DNA of 57,846 nt. Origin: Bacteroidales bacterium. GTDB taxonomy: Bacteria > Bacteroidota > Bacteroidia > Bacteroidales > UBA10428. A program made the position numbers and the translations under genes. Below, one piece after another: positions 16,638 to 24,752 of this stretch. Under the pieces are notes generated by a model. The model was given only the letters and a program-made list of their open reading frames with translations, did not search any database and was not told where the DNA came from. The stretch lies in NCBI GenBank assembly GCA_016938235.1, contig JAFGVA010000021.1, positions 1 through 57,846 of the forward strand. The letters run 5' to 3'. Within the stretch, counting starts at the first letter, position 1, and each line of letters opens with the position of its first letter.

Positions 16638-17039
16638 ATGTTAAAACGTAAGATAGATGGATTTACCCTTACTGAACTGTTAATTGTTCTAGTAATTATT
16701 GGTATACTGGTACTTCTAGCTATGCCAAGATTAATGCCCTTAATTGCTAAGGCTAAAAGTACAGAAGCACAATTACAATTAGGGCACGCTCATGCGCTCC
16801 AGAAGGGGTATTTTTATATGTATTCCCGTTATTCCGACGATTTGGAAGAAATTGGTTTTGAGCAGGAAACCCTTGTTACCGACGATGGTACTGCTAACTA
16901 TAAAATTGAGATTGTAGAATCCTCAGCAACGGAGTTTATTATCAGAGCGACTTCGGTTGTTGATTTCGATGGCGATGGACAATTCAATGTTTGGGAAATA
17001 GATCAGGATAAAAAACTGAAAGAAATCACCAGGGATTAA
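16638..17039 (+). CDS. Major pseudopilin (GspG/PilA-like)
   Basis: A 133-residue prepilin with an 8-residue basic leader ending in Gly8, then FTLTELLIVLVIIGILVLLA. This is the canonical class III cleavage and N-methylation motif with Glu at +5. The helix continues through about residue 50. The C-terminal part has SVVDFDGDGQFNVWEIDQDKKL, which resembles the calcium-binding loop and the W.ID....L ending of major GspG pseudopilins. It heads the cluster after a 120-bp spacer that probably carries the operon promoter. Its stop codon shares one base with the start of the prepilin peptidase gene. It is the predicted main subunit of the pseudopilus; whether a long pilus or a short piston forms is unknown. 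Confidence 0.85.
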   Translation: MLKRKIDGFTLTELLIVLVIIGILVLLAMPRLMPLIAKAKSTEAQLQLGHAHALQKGYFYMYSRYSDDLEEIGFEQETLVTDDGTANYKIEIVESSATEFIIRATSVVDFDGDGQFNVWEIDQDKKLKEITRD

Positions 17040-17542
17040 TGAATATTTTATCCGTCATATTAATTCTTTTACTTATACACATATTGTATACCGATTTTCG
17101 TTGGTATAAGGTTAACTTACTGGTAATTTGTTGTGCTATTTTAATTAGTTCTATCAGGCTATTCAATGAGTATAATATCATATCGCTTATTAGTAATTTA
17201 GGATTAAACCTGTTGTTGCTTTCTATAATTTTTGCGGCAGTTTTTATGGCTTCTCTCATAAAAAAGAAGAAGTTCTTTGAGCTAATGGGTAGTGGCGATG
17301 TATTGTTCTTTTTCATAGCCGCTTTAAGCTTTGCACCGCTTGTATTTAACTTATACTTAACTATTGCAGCTCTGTTAGGCTTATTATTGTATTTAATAAA
17401 TACCAGGCAGACAGGAAAGAATAATAAAATACCTTTTGCTGGGTTAATGTCACTAGTTTTAATAGGTTTTATGCTGGTAGACTTAACAACTGAGTTTTCA
17501 TGTTATAACGATAATTTATTTTTCAATTTCATTGCCGGATGA
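17039..17542 (+). CDS. Reduced A24-family prepilin peptidase
   Basis: A 167-residue polytopic membrane protein with about five or six helices. The two aspartates of A24 aspartic prepilin peptidases are visible. Asp19 is in YTDFRWYKVNL, the usual D......(I/V)N, and Asp87 is in MGSGDVLFF, the usual GxGDxxL. The N-terminal cytosolic methyltransferase domain of PilD/GspO with its zinc Cys pairs is absent, so it would cleave leaders but probably not methylate. It sits between the major pseudopilin and the ATPase with 1-nt and 4-nt overlaps, which ties it to processing of the pseudopilins of this operon. Confidence 0.8.
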   Translation: MNILSVILILLLIHILYTDFRWYKVNLLVICCAILISSIRLFNEYNIISLISNLGLNLLLLSIIFAAVFMASLIKKKKFFELMGSGDVLFFFIAALSFAPLVFNLYLTIAALLGLLLYLINTRQTGKNNKIPFAGLMSLVLIGFMLVDLTTEFSCYNDNLFFNFIAG

Positions 17543-18960
17543 GCAAAGTTTCACAAATAGAAGTAAATACAGAACTTGTTAATATTATCACTCCTATTCA
17601 GGCATGGGAGTATGAGGTTTTACCAAACCTGGAATATGACGATCGTTTTGTGTTTTCTATTTCTGATGAAAAACCTTTTGCAGAAACAGAGAGTGAATTG
17701 GAGTTTTTGTTGGGAAAAAAGATTGAATTAGTGCCAATTGAAAGAGCTAAAATTGTTAATGCCCTAAAAAAACATTATCCGGAAAGAAACCTGGATACCA
17801 ATATAACAGCTAATCAGGATTTTTTGGATACAATAATTCAGGATGCCCGTATTAATGATAGTTCAGATATTCATTTTGAAACCTACGAACAAGGATGTAG
17901 GGTTAGAATCAGGATTGACGGTAAGCTGGTTGAGAAATACATAATACCTGTTAAGGAATATAAAGCTTTGGTAAACAAGATTAAAATTAAAGCGAACTTA
18001 AATATCGCTGAAAAAAGATTACCACAGGACGGGCGCATACTTTACAATAAAAACAATTTTGATTTTGATATTAGGGTTTCAATTTTGCCTACACTTAATG
18101 GTGAGAAGGTTGTTTTGAGGCTGTTGCAGAAAGAAGCCAAGCATTTATCGCTCGATTCATTAGGTATGAGCAATGAACAAGTAACAAAATACAGGCACGG
18201 GATTCTAAAAGCCCATGGAATTGTTCTTATTAGTGGGCCTACTGGTTCGGGTAAAACCACTACTTTATATGGTACCCTGAAAGAAATTAACACAATGGAT
18301 CGAAATATCTTAACCATAGAAGATCCAATTGAATATACACTTGAGGGTATTAACCAGGTTCAACTAAAAGAAAGCATCGGATTAACTTTTTCAAGTGCTT
18401 TACGAACTTTCCTTCGGCAGGATCCCGATATTATCATGTTAGGGGAAATAAGGGATCCTGAAACAGCTCAGATGGCATCCAGGGCCGCATTAACCGGGCA
18501 TCTGGTATTTTCAACAATACATACCAATTCTGCTTTGGGAATTATAAACAGATTGTCAGATATGGGAGTTCCTTCCTATCTAATAGCCAGCACTTTAACT
18601 CTGGCGGTTGCCCAAAGACTGGTGCGTTTGTTATGTCCCCACTGTAAGGTCGAAGAAAAAGTTGATCGCTCTGAAATAAGTAATATTAACTCAGATTTAA
18701 AAATTGCTGAAAATGTCAATAAAGAAGTCGGCTGCGACTACTGTAATAATACTGGATTTAAAGGTAGAAAAGCTATCTACGAAATTATCAGTATTGATGA
18801 TGATATTTCAGAAAGAATAAGGCAGAATACCTTGGATTTAAAATACCTTACATCGACAAAAAAAATAGTTAGTCTTGCAGATTCTGCAGTTTCCTTATTG
18901 AATTCCGGTCAGACAAGCTTATTGGAAGTATTACCAATTCTAATTTCAAATATACACTGA
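17539..18960 (+). CDS. gspE: Type II secretion/type IV pilus assembly ATPase (GspE/PilB)
   Basis: A 473-residue cytoplasmic ATPase. It has a compact T2SSE-type N-terminal domain (1-90), then SSDIHFET, Walker A GPTGSGKT (233-240), the Asp box ILTIEDPIEY (257-266), atypical Walker B DPDIIMLGEIRD (295-306) and the His box HLVFSTIHTN (321-330). A zinc module CPHC (366-369)...CDYC (399-402) belongs to assembly ATPases (GspE/PilB) and is not found in PilT retraction ATPases. It energises pseudopilin insertion through GspF and GspL. The start is set by the ATGA overlap with the peptidase gene; its stop overlaps the secretin start. No PilT-like retraction ATPase occurs in the window. Confidence 0.93.
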   Translation: MSKVSQIEVNTELVNIITPIQAWEYEVLPNLEYDDRFVFSISDEKPFAETESELEFLLGKKIELVPIERAKIVNALKKHYPERNLDTNITANQDFLDTIIQDARINDSSDIHFETYEQGCRVRIRIDGKLVEKYIIPVKEYKALVNKIKIKANLNIAEKRLPQDGRILYNKNNFDFDIRVSILPTLNGEKVVLRLLQKEAKHLSLDSLGMSNEQVTKYRHGILKAHGIVLISGPTGSGKTTTLYGTLKEINTMDRNILTIEDPIEYTLEGINQVQLKESIGLTFSSALRTFLRQDPDIIMLGEIRDPETAQMASRAALTGHLVFSTIHTNSALGIINRLSDMGVPSYLIASTLTLAVAQRLVRLLCPHCKVEEKVDRSEISNINSDLKIAENVNKEVGCDYCNNTGFKGRKAIYEIISIDDDISERIRQNTLDLKYLTSTKKIVSLADSAVSLLNSGQTSLLEVLPILISNIH

Positions 18961-20873
18961 TGAATTTTCCAATTAAATACATTTTAGCCGCTCTTCTCCT
19001 TGTATATCTCTCTCTTGATATATATAGTCAGCACAATAGAGTCGATTCATTGCTTGAAAGCCATGTGGAAAATATACCTGCATTAAATGAGAAAGTAAGT
19101 ATTTCTGTAAGCAATACTTCTTTTCTTGAGTTTATCAGAGGGGTAGCAAACAGTTCGGGGCTAAATATTGATGTAAGTCCTGATATTGATGTCAGAATTG
19201 TCAATAATTTCAACAATGTCAGAGTCCTGGATATGATTGTATTTCTGGCAGATGAATATAATCTGGACGTTAATGTTATAGGCAATATCATTACAATTTC
19301 ACAAATCGAAAAGCCAGAATTACCCCGAATATTTATTGCATTTAATGACGAAACAAATCGTATTAGTCTTGAGGTAAACAATGAAAATGTAAGTACAGTA
19401 TCAAAAACAATTACCAGGGAAACAGGCAAAAATATCATCACAAAAATTCCTGCGAAAGATGAAATAATAAGCTGTTTTATAAGGGAGATGCCTTTTGATG
19501 ATGCAATTGAAAAACTGGCTCTGGCAAATAGCCTTCAGTTAGAAAAGTCTGATGATGGTTTTTATATATTAGATAAGAATGTTGAAGTAGAAACAGTAGC
19601 AACAGTAAATACAGATAATTCCCGAAATCGCACCAGTAGGACAAATGTAAGAGATAATTCATCAAGAAGCAACTCAAGCAGGAATAGTGGCAATTATTTA
19701 TTAGATGTATTTGTGGTAGAAAACGATAGCATAATAATTGAAGCTGTAGATGCACCGGTTATAGAGCTGTTAAAAGAGATTGCAGATAAAATAAGTATAA
19801 ATTATTTCATTTCTCCCGATGTTGAAGAAACAATCTCAGGAAGAATTTCCGGTTCTGATTTAAATGAGGTTTTCTCCTATTTGTTTAGCGGAACAGAAAT
19901 AACACATCGCTTAATTAATAATGTGTATGTTATCGGAGAAAAGAAAGCAATGGATTACAACGAACATGCAGTTATACAGCTTCAAAACAGGAGTATTGAC
20001 AAATTGGTTGAATTTTTTCCAACTGATCTTATAGAAAATCTGGAGGTAATTGAATTTCCTGAATTGAATAGTCTGTTTGTAAGCGGACCTCAGTATCAGA
20101 TCAATGAATTTGAGGGTTTTGTTCATTCAATTGATAAGGTTGTTCCCGTGGTTCTTATAGAGGTAATAATTATGTATGTTAACAAAACTGTTGCAGTATC
20201 TACAGGTATAAAAGCCGGTTTGGGCGATGCTCCGGTTTCAACAGGAGGAACTGTATTCCCGGAAGTGGATATGACTATTGGTGCAGATAAAATTAACAGG
20301 ATATTAAACGATATGGGTTGGATAAACCTGGGAAATGTTGCTCCTAACTTTTATGTCACTTTGCAGGCAATGGAATCGGAGGGTTATCTCGATATTGAAT
20401 CAACTCCTAAATTATCAACTTTAAATGGACATGAAGCCTCTATGTCTATTGGAAATACCGAATATTATCTTGAAGAAAGGACCGATATCATGGGAACACA
20501 AAATCCAACCCAAACGACATCACAGGTTTATAAATCGGTAAATGCTGAGTTGACTCTTAAAATCAGGCCAGTTATGTCGGGCGATGAGCAAATTACACTG
20601 GAAATAGAAGTGTCTCAATCAGATTTTACCGAGAGAATTGCAAAAACAGCTCCTCCTGGTTCGGTTAATAGAAAATTCACATCATTAATACGTGTTAAAA
20701 ATCAGGAAATGATATTGCTTGGCGGTTTAATGGAGAAGCGCGATAGCGATTCAAGTTCAGGAACACCAATATTATCAAGAATACCAATTATTAAATGGTT
20801 TTTTTCATCCAGAAAAAATGAAACTTCAGATTCTAAACTGAGTTTATTAATCAGACCAACTATAATAAATTGA
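18960..20873 (+). CDS. gspD: Outer-membrane secretin (GspD/PilQ) with three STN-like units
   Basis: A 637-residue secretin with a signal peptide (cleavage near residue 23). Three tandem STN/N0-like units can be read: about 45-115, 118-205 and 240-325. Each has a 'two-strand, helix, strand' pattern, and units 2 and 3 are separated by a Ser/Asn/Arg-rich linker. An N1-like unit (VIQLQNRSID...) follows, and then the secretin core from about residue 393 (VPVVLIEVIIM). The core has the STPKLSTLNGHEASMSIG strand and a C-terminal LLGGLMEKR...PILSRIPIIKWFFSS...LLIRPTII, the hallmark gate and lip segments. It forms the outer-membrane channel. Its 3' end overlaps the following gene by 4 nt. No S-domain is evident, so pilotin dependence cannot be judged. 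Confidence 0.92.
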   Translation: MNFPIKYILAALLLVYLSLDIYSQHNRVDSLLESHVENIPALNEKVSISVSNTSFLEFIRGVANSSGLNIDVSPDIDVRIVNNFNNVRVLDMIVFLADEYNLDVNVIGNIITISQIEKPELPRIFIAFNDETNRISLEVNNENVSTVSKTITRETGKNIITKIPAKDEIISCFIREMPFDDAIEKLALANSLQLEKSDDGFYILDKNVEVETVATVNTDNSRNRTSRTNVRDNSSRSNSSRNSGNYLLDVFVVENDSIIIEAVDAPVIELLKEIADKISINYFISPDVEETISGRISGSDLNEVFSYLFSGTEITHRLINNVYVIGEKKAMDYNEHAVIQLQNRSIDKLVEFFPTDLIENLEVIEFPELNSLFVSGPQYQINEFEGFVHSIDKVVPVVLIEVIIMYVNKTVAVSTGIKAGLGDAPVSTGGTVFPEVDMTIGADKINRILNDMGWINLGNVAPNFYVTLQAMESEGYLDIESTPKLSTLNGHEASMSIGNTEYYLEERTDIMGTQNPTQTTSQVYKSVNAELTLKIRPVMSGDEQITLEIEVSQSDFTERIAKTAPPGSVNRKFTSLIRVKNQEMILLGGLMEKRDSDSSSGTPILSRIPIIKWFFSSRKNETSDSKLSLLIRPTIIN

Positions 20874-22078
20874 AAGATTTTTTCCAAAATATTATTTCTT
20901 ATAAAAAAATTACCGGCCTTAATATTCATATGCTAGCTGGTGATAAATACAAACTTTTCCTTTGTACACTTAGAAAGGAAAAGAGGGAAATTATTATGGA
21001 TAATACACAAATACTGGATGATTCTATTGAGAAACTGTTTGAAGTAATTGAGAAAGACATACCTCTAATTTTAACTTTTACAGGTAATGGAATTTTAAGC
21101 AAAGATGGCAAAATAACTGAAAAGGATTTCTTGCTTCAGAAGTATTTCCCAGCTACAAAAAGAGACGATTTTTGTTGTTCCATTTCTGATTATAATGAAC
21201 ATTTTGGATTTAGCATTTGCAGAGTATCTACAATTAATTCAGTTGTTGAAAAGCTTAATGAATTGAAACTACCTGTGGTCGGAATTGATATTGGGCCGTA
21301 TGGACTATCAAATCTATGGAGATATAATTTGATTAAAGAAAAATCTATACCTGTTCATGATAATATTTTAGGATACAATGAAACAGAAAATTCTTTTATT
21401 TTTTCGCAGGGGAATGATTTTAAAACTTCAAGTTTAAATCTGATTGGACAGGAGGTTGGTATTGAATTTATTCCGGCGTTTAATGTTGCTATCAGTTTTT
21501 TGATTGATAGAAGCAATGCTTGTAATTTTGTAGGTAATATTCCCTCAATTATTAATACAGATATTATCTATAAACAAATAGTGGATAGAACAAAATACTA
21601 TGTATTGGTAGCAGTATTTTTAATCTTGGGAATAAATTTTGTTTTTTTTGAGACTTATAGAAATAAAGACAGAAAAATATCTGATCAGATATCTTTAAGC
21701 AAGCCTCTACTGGTTAAGAAGGATTCACTTTTAGGTATTCTGAAAGCACAAGATAAGTTTTATAAATCTCAGACTAAAAACATGACCTATTATAGTCAGA
21801 TGTTAGATGAGATTGCTGCCACTGTTCCAAAGAATATTAAGTTGAATGTGTTAAAGATTAATCCTTTAATGAGTAAAATTCAAAGACGCGAACAACTGTT
21901 TTTTGATGAAATTATAATAATTGAAGGATTTGCATCGAGTTCTTTCTTATTGAATACCTGGGAGAGTAAATTAGGTGAGTTGAAATGGATAAAAAACACA
22001 AAGCTAGTCAGTTTTACTCAGGAAGATAATACAGACAGAGGTTTCTTTTTAATGGAGGTTAATATTTTAAATGATTAG
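20870..22078 (+). CDS. PilM-PilN fusion / GspL-like inner-membrane assembly protein
   Basis: A 402-residue protein. The first ~235 residues are a cytoplasmic actin-like PilM/GspL-type domain (ITGLNIHML start, VVGIDIGPYGLSNLWRYN, FIPAFNVAISFL). One membrane helix follows at 243-260. The periplasmic coiled-coil/ferredoxin-like part resembles PilN (MLDEIAATVPKNIKLNVLKI, IIIIEGFASSSFLLNTWESKL). The best start is TTG at 20870, overlapping the secretin stop, because the first conserved strand lies only 13 residues in; the first ATG is at residue 21 and would cut it. PilM's usual N-terminal motif is poorly conserved, so ATP binding is doubtful, as in GspL. It would couple the ATPase to the periplasmic parts. 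Confidence 0.75.
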   Translation: MKDFFQNIISYKKITGLNIHMLAGDKYKLFLCTLRKEKREIIMDNTQILDDSIEKLFEVIEKDIPLILTFTGNGILSKDGKITEKDFLLQKYFPATKRDDFCCSISDYNEHFGFSICRVSTINSVVEKLNELKLPVVGIDIGPYGLSNLWRYNLIKEKSIPVHDNILGYNETENSFIFSQGNDFKTSSLNLIGQEVGIEFIPAFNVAISFLIDRSNACNFVGNIPSIINTDIIYKQIVDRTKYYVLVAVFLILGINFVFFETYRNKDRKISDQISLSKPLLVKKDSLLGILKAQDKFYKSQTKNMTYYSQMLDEIAATVPKNIKLNVLKINPLMSKIQRREQLFFDEIIIIEGFASSSFLLNTWESKLGELKWIKNTKLVSFTQEDNTDRGFFLMEVNILND

Positions 22079-22628
22079 AAATCTTACATATAAGCAAATT
22101 TTTATTGGATACTCCGTAGCCATATTGTTATCTGTTTTTTTTATTATTAAAATAGCTGTTGCCCCAACAATTCAAACAATTAAAACTTATAAATACAATA
22201 CTGAAAAGTATGAACTTATTTCATCAGCATCTGGCGATATTTTATTGATTAAAAAGAGACGTTCAGTGTTTGATAGCATGTATAATAAAACAGCAGGTAT
22301 AACTCTGGAAGTACGAAAACAAATATTGTCAGACATCAGTAGTTATTGCAGCAAAAATTCATTGCAAGTTCACACATTTCCCGAACAACATATATATCAG
22401 TCAAAGTTGATCGCGGTTGAGACAAACACAATAATTATAAAAGGTAATTTCAAAGGGCTGTTAAAACTGATAAACTATATTGAGAGTTCTGTTACTTATA
22501 GTAAAATCTCATCGGTGAATTTTTATACTACTACGAACCGTAAATTGAAAACAGAAGAATTGTTTTTAGAATTAATATTTCAGAACATAAATAACGATGA
22601 GTATATTGATAATAATAGGAATTATTAG
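22071..22628 (+). CDS. PilO/GspM-like inner-membrane protein
   Basis: A 185-residue bitopic protein: a short cytoplasmic N-terminus, a membrane helix at about 10-33, a short coiled coil, then a periplasmic domain. That domain has the PilO-type pattern HTFPEQ...IIIKGNFKGLLKLINYIESS...KISSVNFYTT, that is, beta strand, helix that brackets the 'G.y..ll.fi..ie' motif, and strand. Sequence conservation is weak, and the assignment depends on topology plus its place directly after the PilM-PilN-like gene, which it overlaps by 8 nt. It would form the inner-membrane platform with that protein and the GspC/PilP-like one. Confidence 0.68.
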   Translation: MIRNLTYKQIFIGYSVAILLSVFFIIKIAVAPTIQTIKTYKYNTEKYELISSASGDILLIKKRRSVFDSMYNKTAGITLEVRKQILSDISSYCSKNSLQVHTFPEQHIYQSKLIAVETNTIIIKGNFKGLLKLINYIESSVTYSKISSVNFYTTTNRKLKTEELFLELIFQNINNDEYIDNNRNY

Positions 22629-22650
22629 CTATTATATTTAAATAATCTTT

Positions 22651-23613
22651 ATGAATACACGTATTATGAGAAAATATATAGAATTTCTTTTTTTAATCTT
22701 AGTATTATTCTCTTGTGATATTATTACAGAGCCAGATATTTCAGATTCTGAGGTGATTGTGATAGCTCCACCTGATGGTCTGGTTACTACGGCTTCGACA
22801 CTTACTTTTTGGTGGGAGCATGTTCTTGACGCTGAAAAATACAACATATTAATTGTTAGTCCCGAATGGGATTCAGTTGTTACTTTGGTTGCTGATACTA
22901 ATATTGCGGGTAATAAATTTTTGGTTACTTTACCTCCTGGCGAATATGATTGGGGAATTAGTGCATTTAATAATTCCAGTTCAACAGTATATACAATTAG
23001 TCATGTTAGTATTGACACATCTACAAACTTAAGCAGTCAGCTTGTTGTTTTACAATCTCCGGAAGATAATTATAACACAAATGAGCTGGAAATTTTATTT
23101 AGCTGGTACCCGGTTTCAGCAGCAAACTCATACCTGTTTGATATACGACGCGATAGTTGGCAGGGAGATAATGTAATACCTACTTATTTAACCGAATATG
23201 ATACGTTGTCGTTGATGCTTAAAGATGGTGTTTATTATTGGGGTGTTCAAGGACGAAACGATTTTTCAAGCACAATATTCACAACCAGAAGTTTAATAGT
23301 TGATACTGAACCACCGGGAAGACCTTCAATTAATTATCCTGCTCAAAACGGAGATACTTTGGCAAGTGATGAATTAAGACTTAAATGGAGTAGGCCTAAA
23401 ATTTCAGTTTCAGAAATTATTGATAGTGTTATTGTCTCTCATGATTCATTATTCACAAATGGTAATTACCTATACTTTATTACAAAAGAAACTGAACTAA
23501 GTCTGGAAGGAATTGAATCAGGTAAATATTTTGCTAAAGTTCGTTCGTATGATAAAGCCGGAAATCTTGGAGAACCAAGCCTTGTAAGGAAATTTTATAT
23601 AGATGAAGAATAA
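22651..23613 (+). CDS. Lipoprotein with three Ig/fibronectin-III-like domains
   Basis: A 320-residue lipoprotein with the lipobox Cys at 22 (LVLFSC). An alternative ATG at residue 6 gives the same mature protein. Three beta-sandwich units can be seen, at about 33-120, 125-220 and 225-318. Each has a 'LTFWWEHVLDAEKY'/'ILFSWYPVSAANSY'/'LRLKWSRPKI' strand and a 'PGEYDWGISAFN'/'DGVYYWGVQGRN'/'SGKYFAKVRSYD' strand, the classic FN3 spacing. The third begins after a linker with VDTEPP. It sits inside the secretion operon, and its 3' end overlaps the GspC/PilP-like gene by 11 nt. No standard T2SS component matches. It may be an outer-membrane partner of the secretin (pilotin-like) or a substrate/surface module; both are inference. 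Confidence 0.75.
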   Translation: MNTRIMRKYIEFLFLILVLFSCDIITEPDISDSEVIVIAPPDGLVTTASTLTFWWEHVLDAEKYNILIVSPEWDSVVTLVADTNIAGNKFLVTLPPGEYDWGISAFNNSSSTVYTISHVSIDTSTNLSSQLVVLQSPEDNYNTNELEILFSWYPVSAANSYLFDIRRDSWQGDNVIPTYLTEYDTLSLMLKDGVYYWGVQGRNDFSSTIFTTRSLIVDTEPPGRPSINYPAQNGDTLASDELRLKWSRPKISVSEIIDSVIVSHDSLFTNGNYLYFITKETELSLEGIESGKYFAKVRSYDKAGNLGEPSLVRKFYIDEE

Positions 23614-24127
23614 AACAACAACATATATATTAGTGTGTCTTGTTGCGATAATATGGGGTGTTGTTGCTTTTAAAATTTTTAATCATATTCACCAGGCCAC
23701 AATTGTTGATGAAGAATTTATTCCAGGCAGTGGTAATTCTCAAATAAAACTTCAGTTCAATGAAAAGCCTAAACTTTTGTTGAATTATGACGATCCTTTC
23801 CTAAAAGAAAATGTATACCAATCAAACACTAAAACAACTAATCGGGTAGTATATGATGTATCTTCGGGTAATATTTCTGGACGAATTAAAACAAATAACT
23901 CACTAACACCTAAAGAAGAGATTATCTGGCCAGGAATATCATATTCAGGGATTATACTTAATGATAAAACCCATGAAGAGCTTACAATAGTTGAAATTAG
24001 TGATAAAACCTTTCTTATGCGCGAAGGTGAAATTCAGGATGAAGTTGAACTTGTTAAAGCCTATGCCGATAGTATAATAGTAGAGTATAAAAAAAAGAAA
24101 AGTAAAACTATATTTAAATCAAAGTAA
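23603..24127 (+). CDS. GspC/PilP-like periplasmic connector
   Basis: A 174-residue bitopic protein: a membrane helix at 7-25, a flexible region ending in a YDDPFLKEN motif (DPF is typical of PilP/GspC-type proteins), a Ser/Asn-rich linker, then a small beta domain at about 108-172. The beta domain shows GISYSGIILNDKTHEELTIV, FLMREGEIQDEVELVKAYADSIIVEY. This is the HR/PilP pattern 'G.i...... A.v.... vr.Gd...v.I..d.V.l'. The family role is to link the inner-membrane platform to the secretin N0 domain. It is followed immediately by the MORN-repeat gene. Confidence 0.75.
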   Translation: MKNKTTTYILVCLVAIIWGVVAFKIFNHIHQATIVDEEFIPGSGNSQIKLQFNEKPKLLLNYDDPFLKENVYQSNTKTTNRVVYDVSSGNISGRIKTNNSLTPKEEIIWPGISYSGIILNDKTHEELTIVEISDKTFLMREGEIQDEVELVKAYADSIIVEYKKKKSKTIFKSK

Positions 24128-24730
24128 ATGAGAATTTTGGTTACATTATTGTTCGGTTTTTTATGTTTAAATTTATTTTCTCAAAGTCTTGACTGGCAAC
24201 CAAAAACCCGGGAAATTGTTCTTGAAAAACAAGATTCCTCTTTAAGATTTAGGATCCTTATTAGTCAGGAAGATGTCAAGGCAAAAAAAGATTACAATTA
24301 TTACTGGTATTATAGGAATCAGATAAATAATAACCGGGGAAATTTTTCAGGGTCATTATTGCATGGTGAATACCAGGTTTTCGACAACCAAGACTATTTA
24401 ATTACAAAAGGGGTATTTAAGAATGGCTTGAAAACAGGAGTATGGATGAGATGGAATAGTAATGGCTTATTATTATATTCTGAAAAATTCCATAGAGGAA
24501 AATTACATGGAAAGAGAATTGTTTATGGAGAATCAGGTGATGTTGTGATGCAAAATAGATATTGGCATGGAGAATTAAAAGGTGAAAATGAAAGTTTTTT
24601 TAAAATCTATATAGTTCCCAATTTTCTGCAAAATGATTCTACCAATACAGAAATAGAGACAGAAAAAGAGGAAATAGTAATAGAGAAAATGGAGGAGGAA
24701 AATACTAGCCGAGAAAGAATAACAAGATAA
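24128..24730 (+). CDS. Secreted MORN-repeat protein
   Basis: A 200-residue protein with a signal peptide (cleavage after LNLFSQ, about residue 19). Three or four MORN/YwqK-type repeats cover about 83-165 (LHGEYQVFDNQDYLITKGVFKNG, LKTGVWMRWNSNGLLLYSEKFHRG, LHGKRIVYGESGDVVMQNRYWHGE). The tail (about 175-200) is rich in Glu and strongly charged. MORN variants of this sort are common in Bacteroidota, and no enzymatic activity is implied. No MORN protein belongs to the standard T2SS/T4P parts list, so its steady place in this overlapping operon is notable. It starts 1 nt after the previous stop codon. Confidence 0.75.
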   Translation: MRILVTLLFGFLCLNLFSQSLDWQPKTREIVLEKQDSSLRFRILISQEDVKAKKDYNYYWYYRNQINNNRGNFSGSLLHGEYQVFDNQDYLITKGVFKNGLKTGVWMRWNSNGLLLYSEKFHRGKLHGKRIVYGESGDVVMQNRYWHGELKGENESFFKIYIVPNFLQNDSTNTEIETEKEEIVIEKMEEENTSRERITR

Positions 24731-24752
24731 ATGTATCTACAATAGGTGTTAA

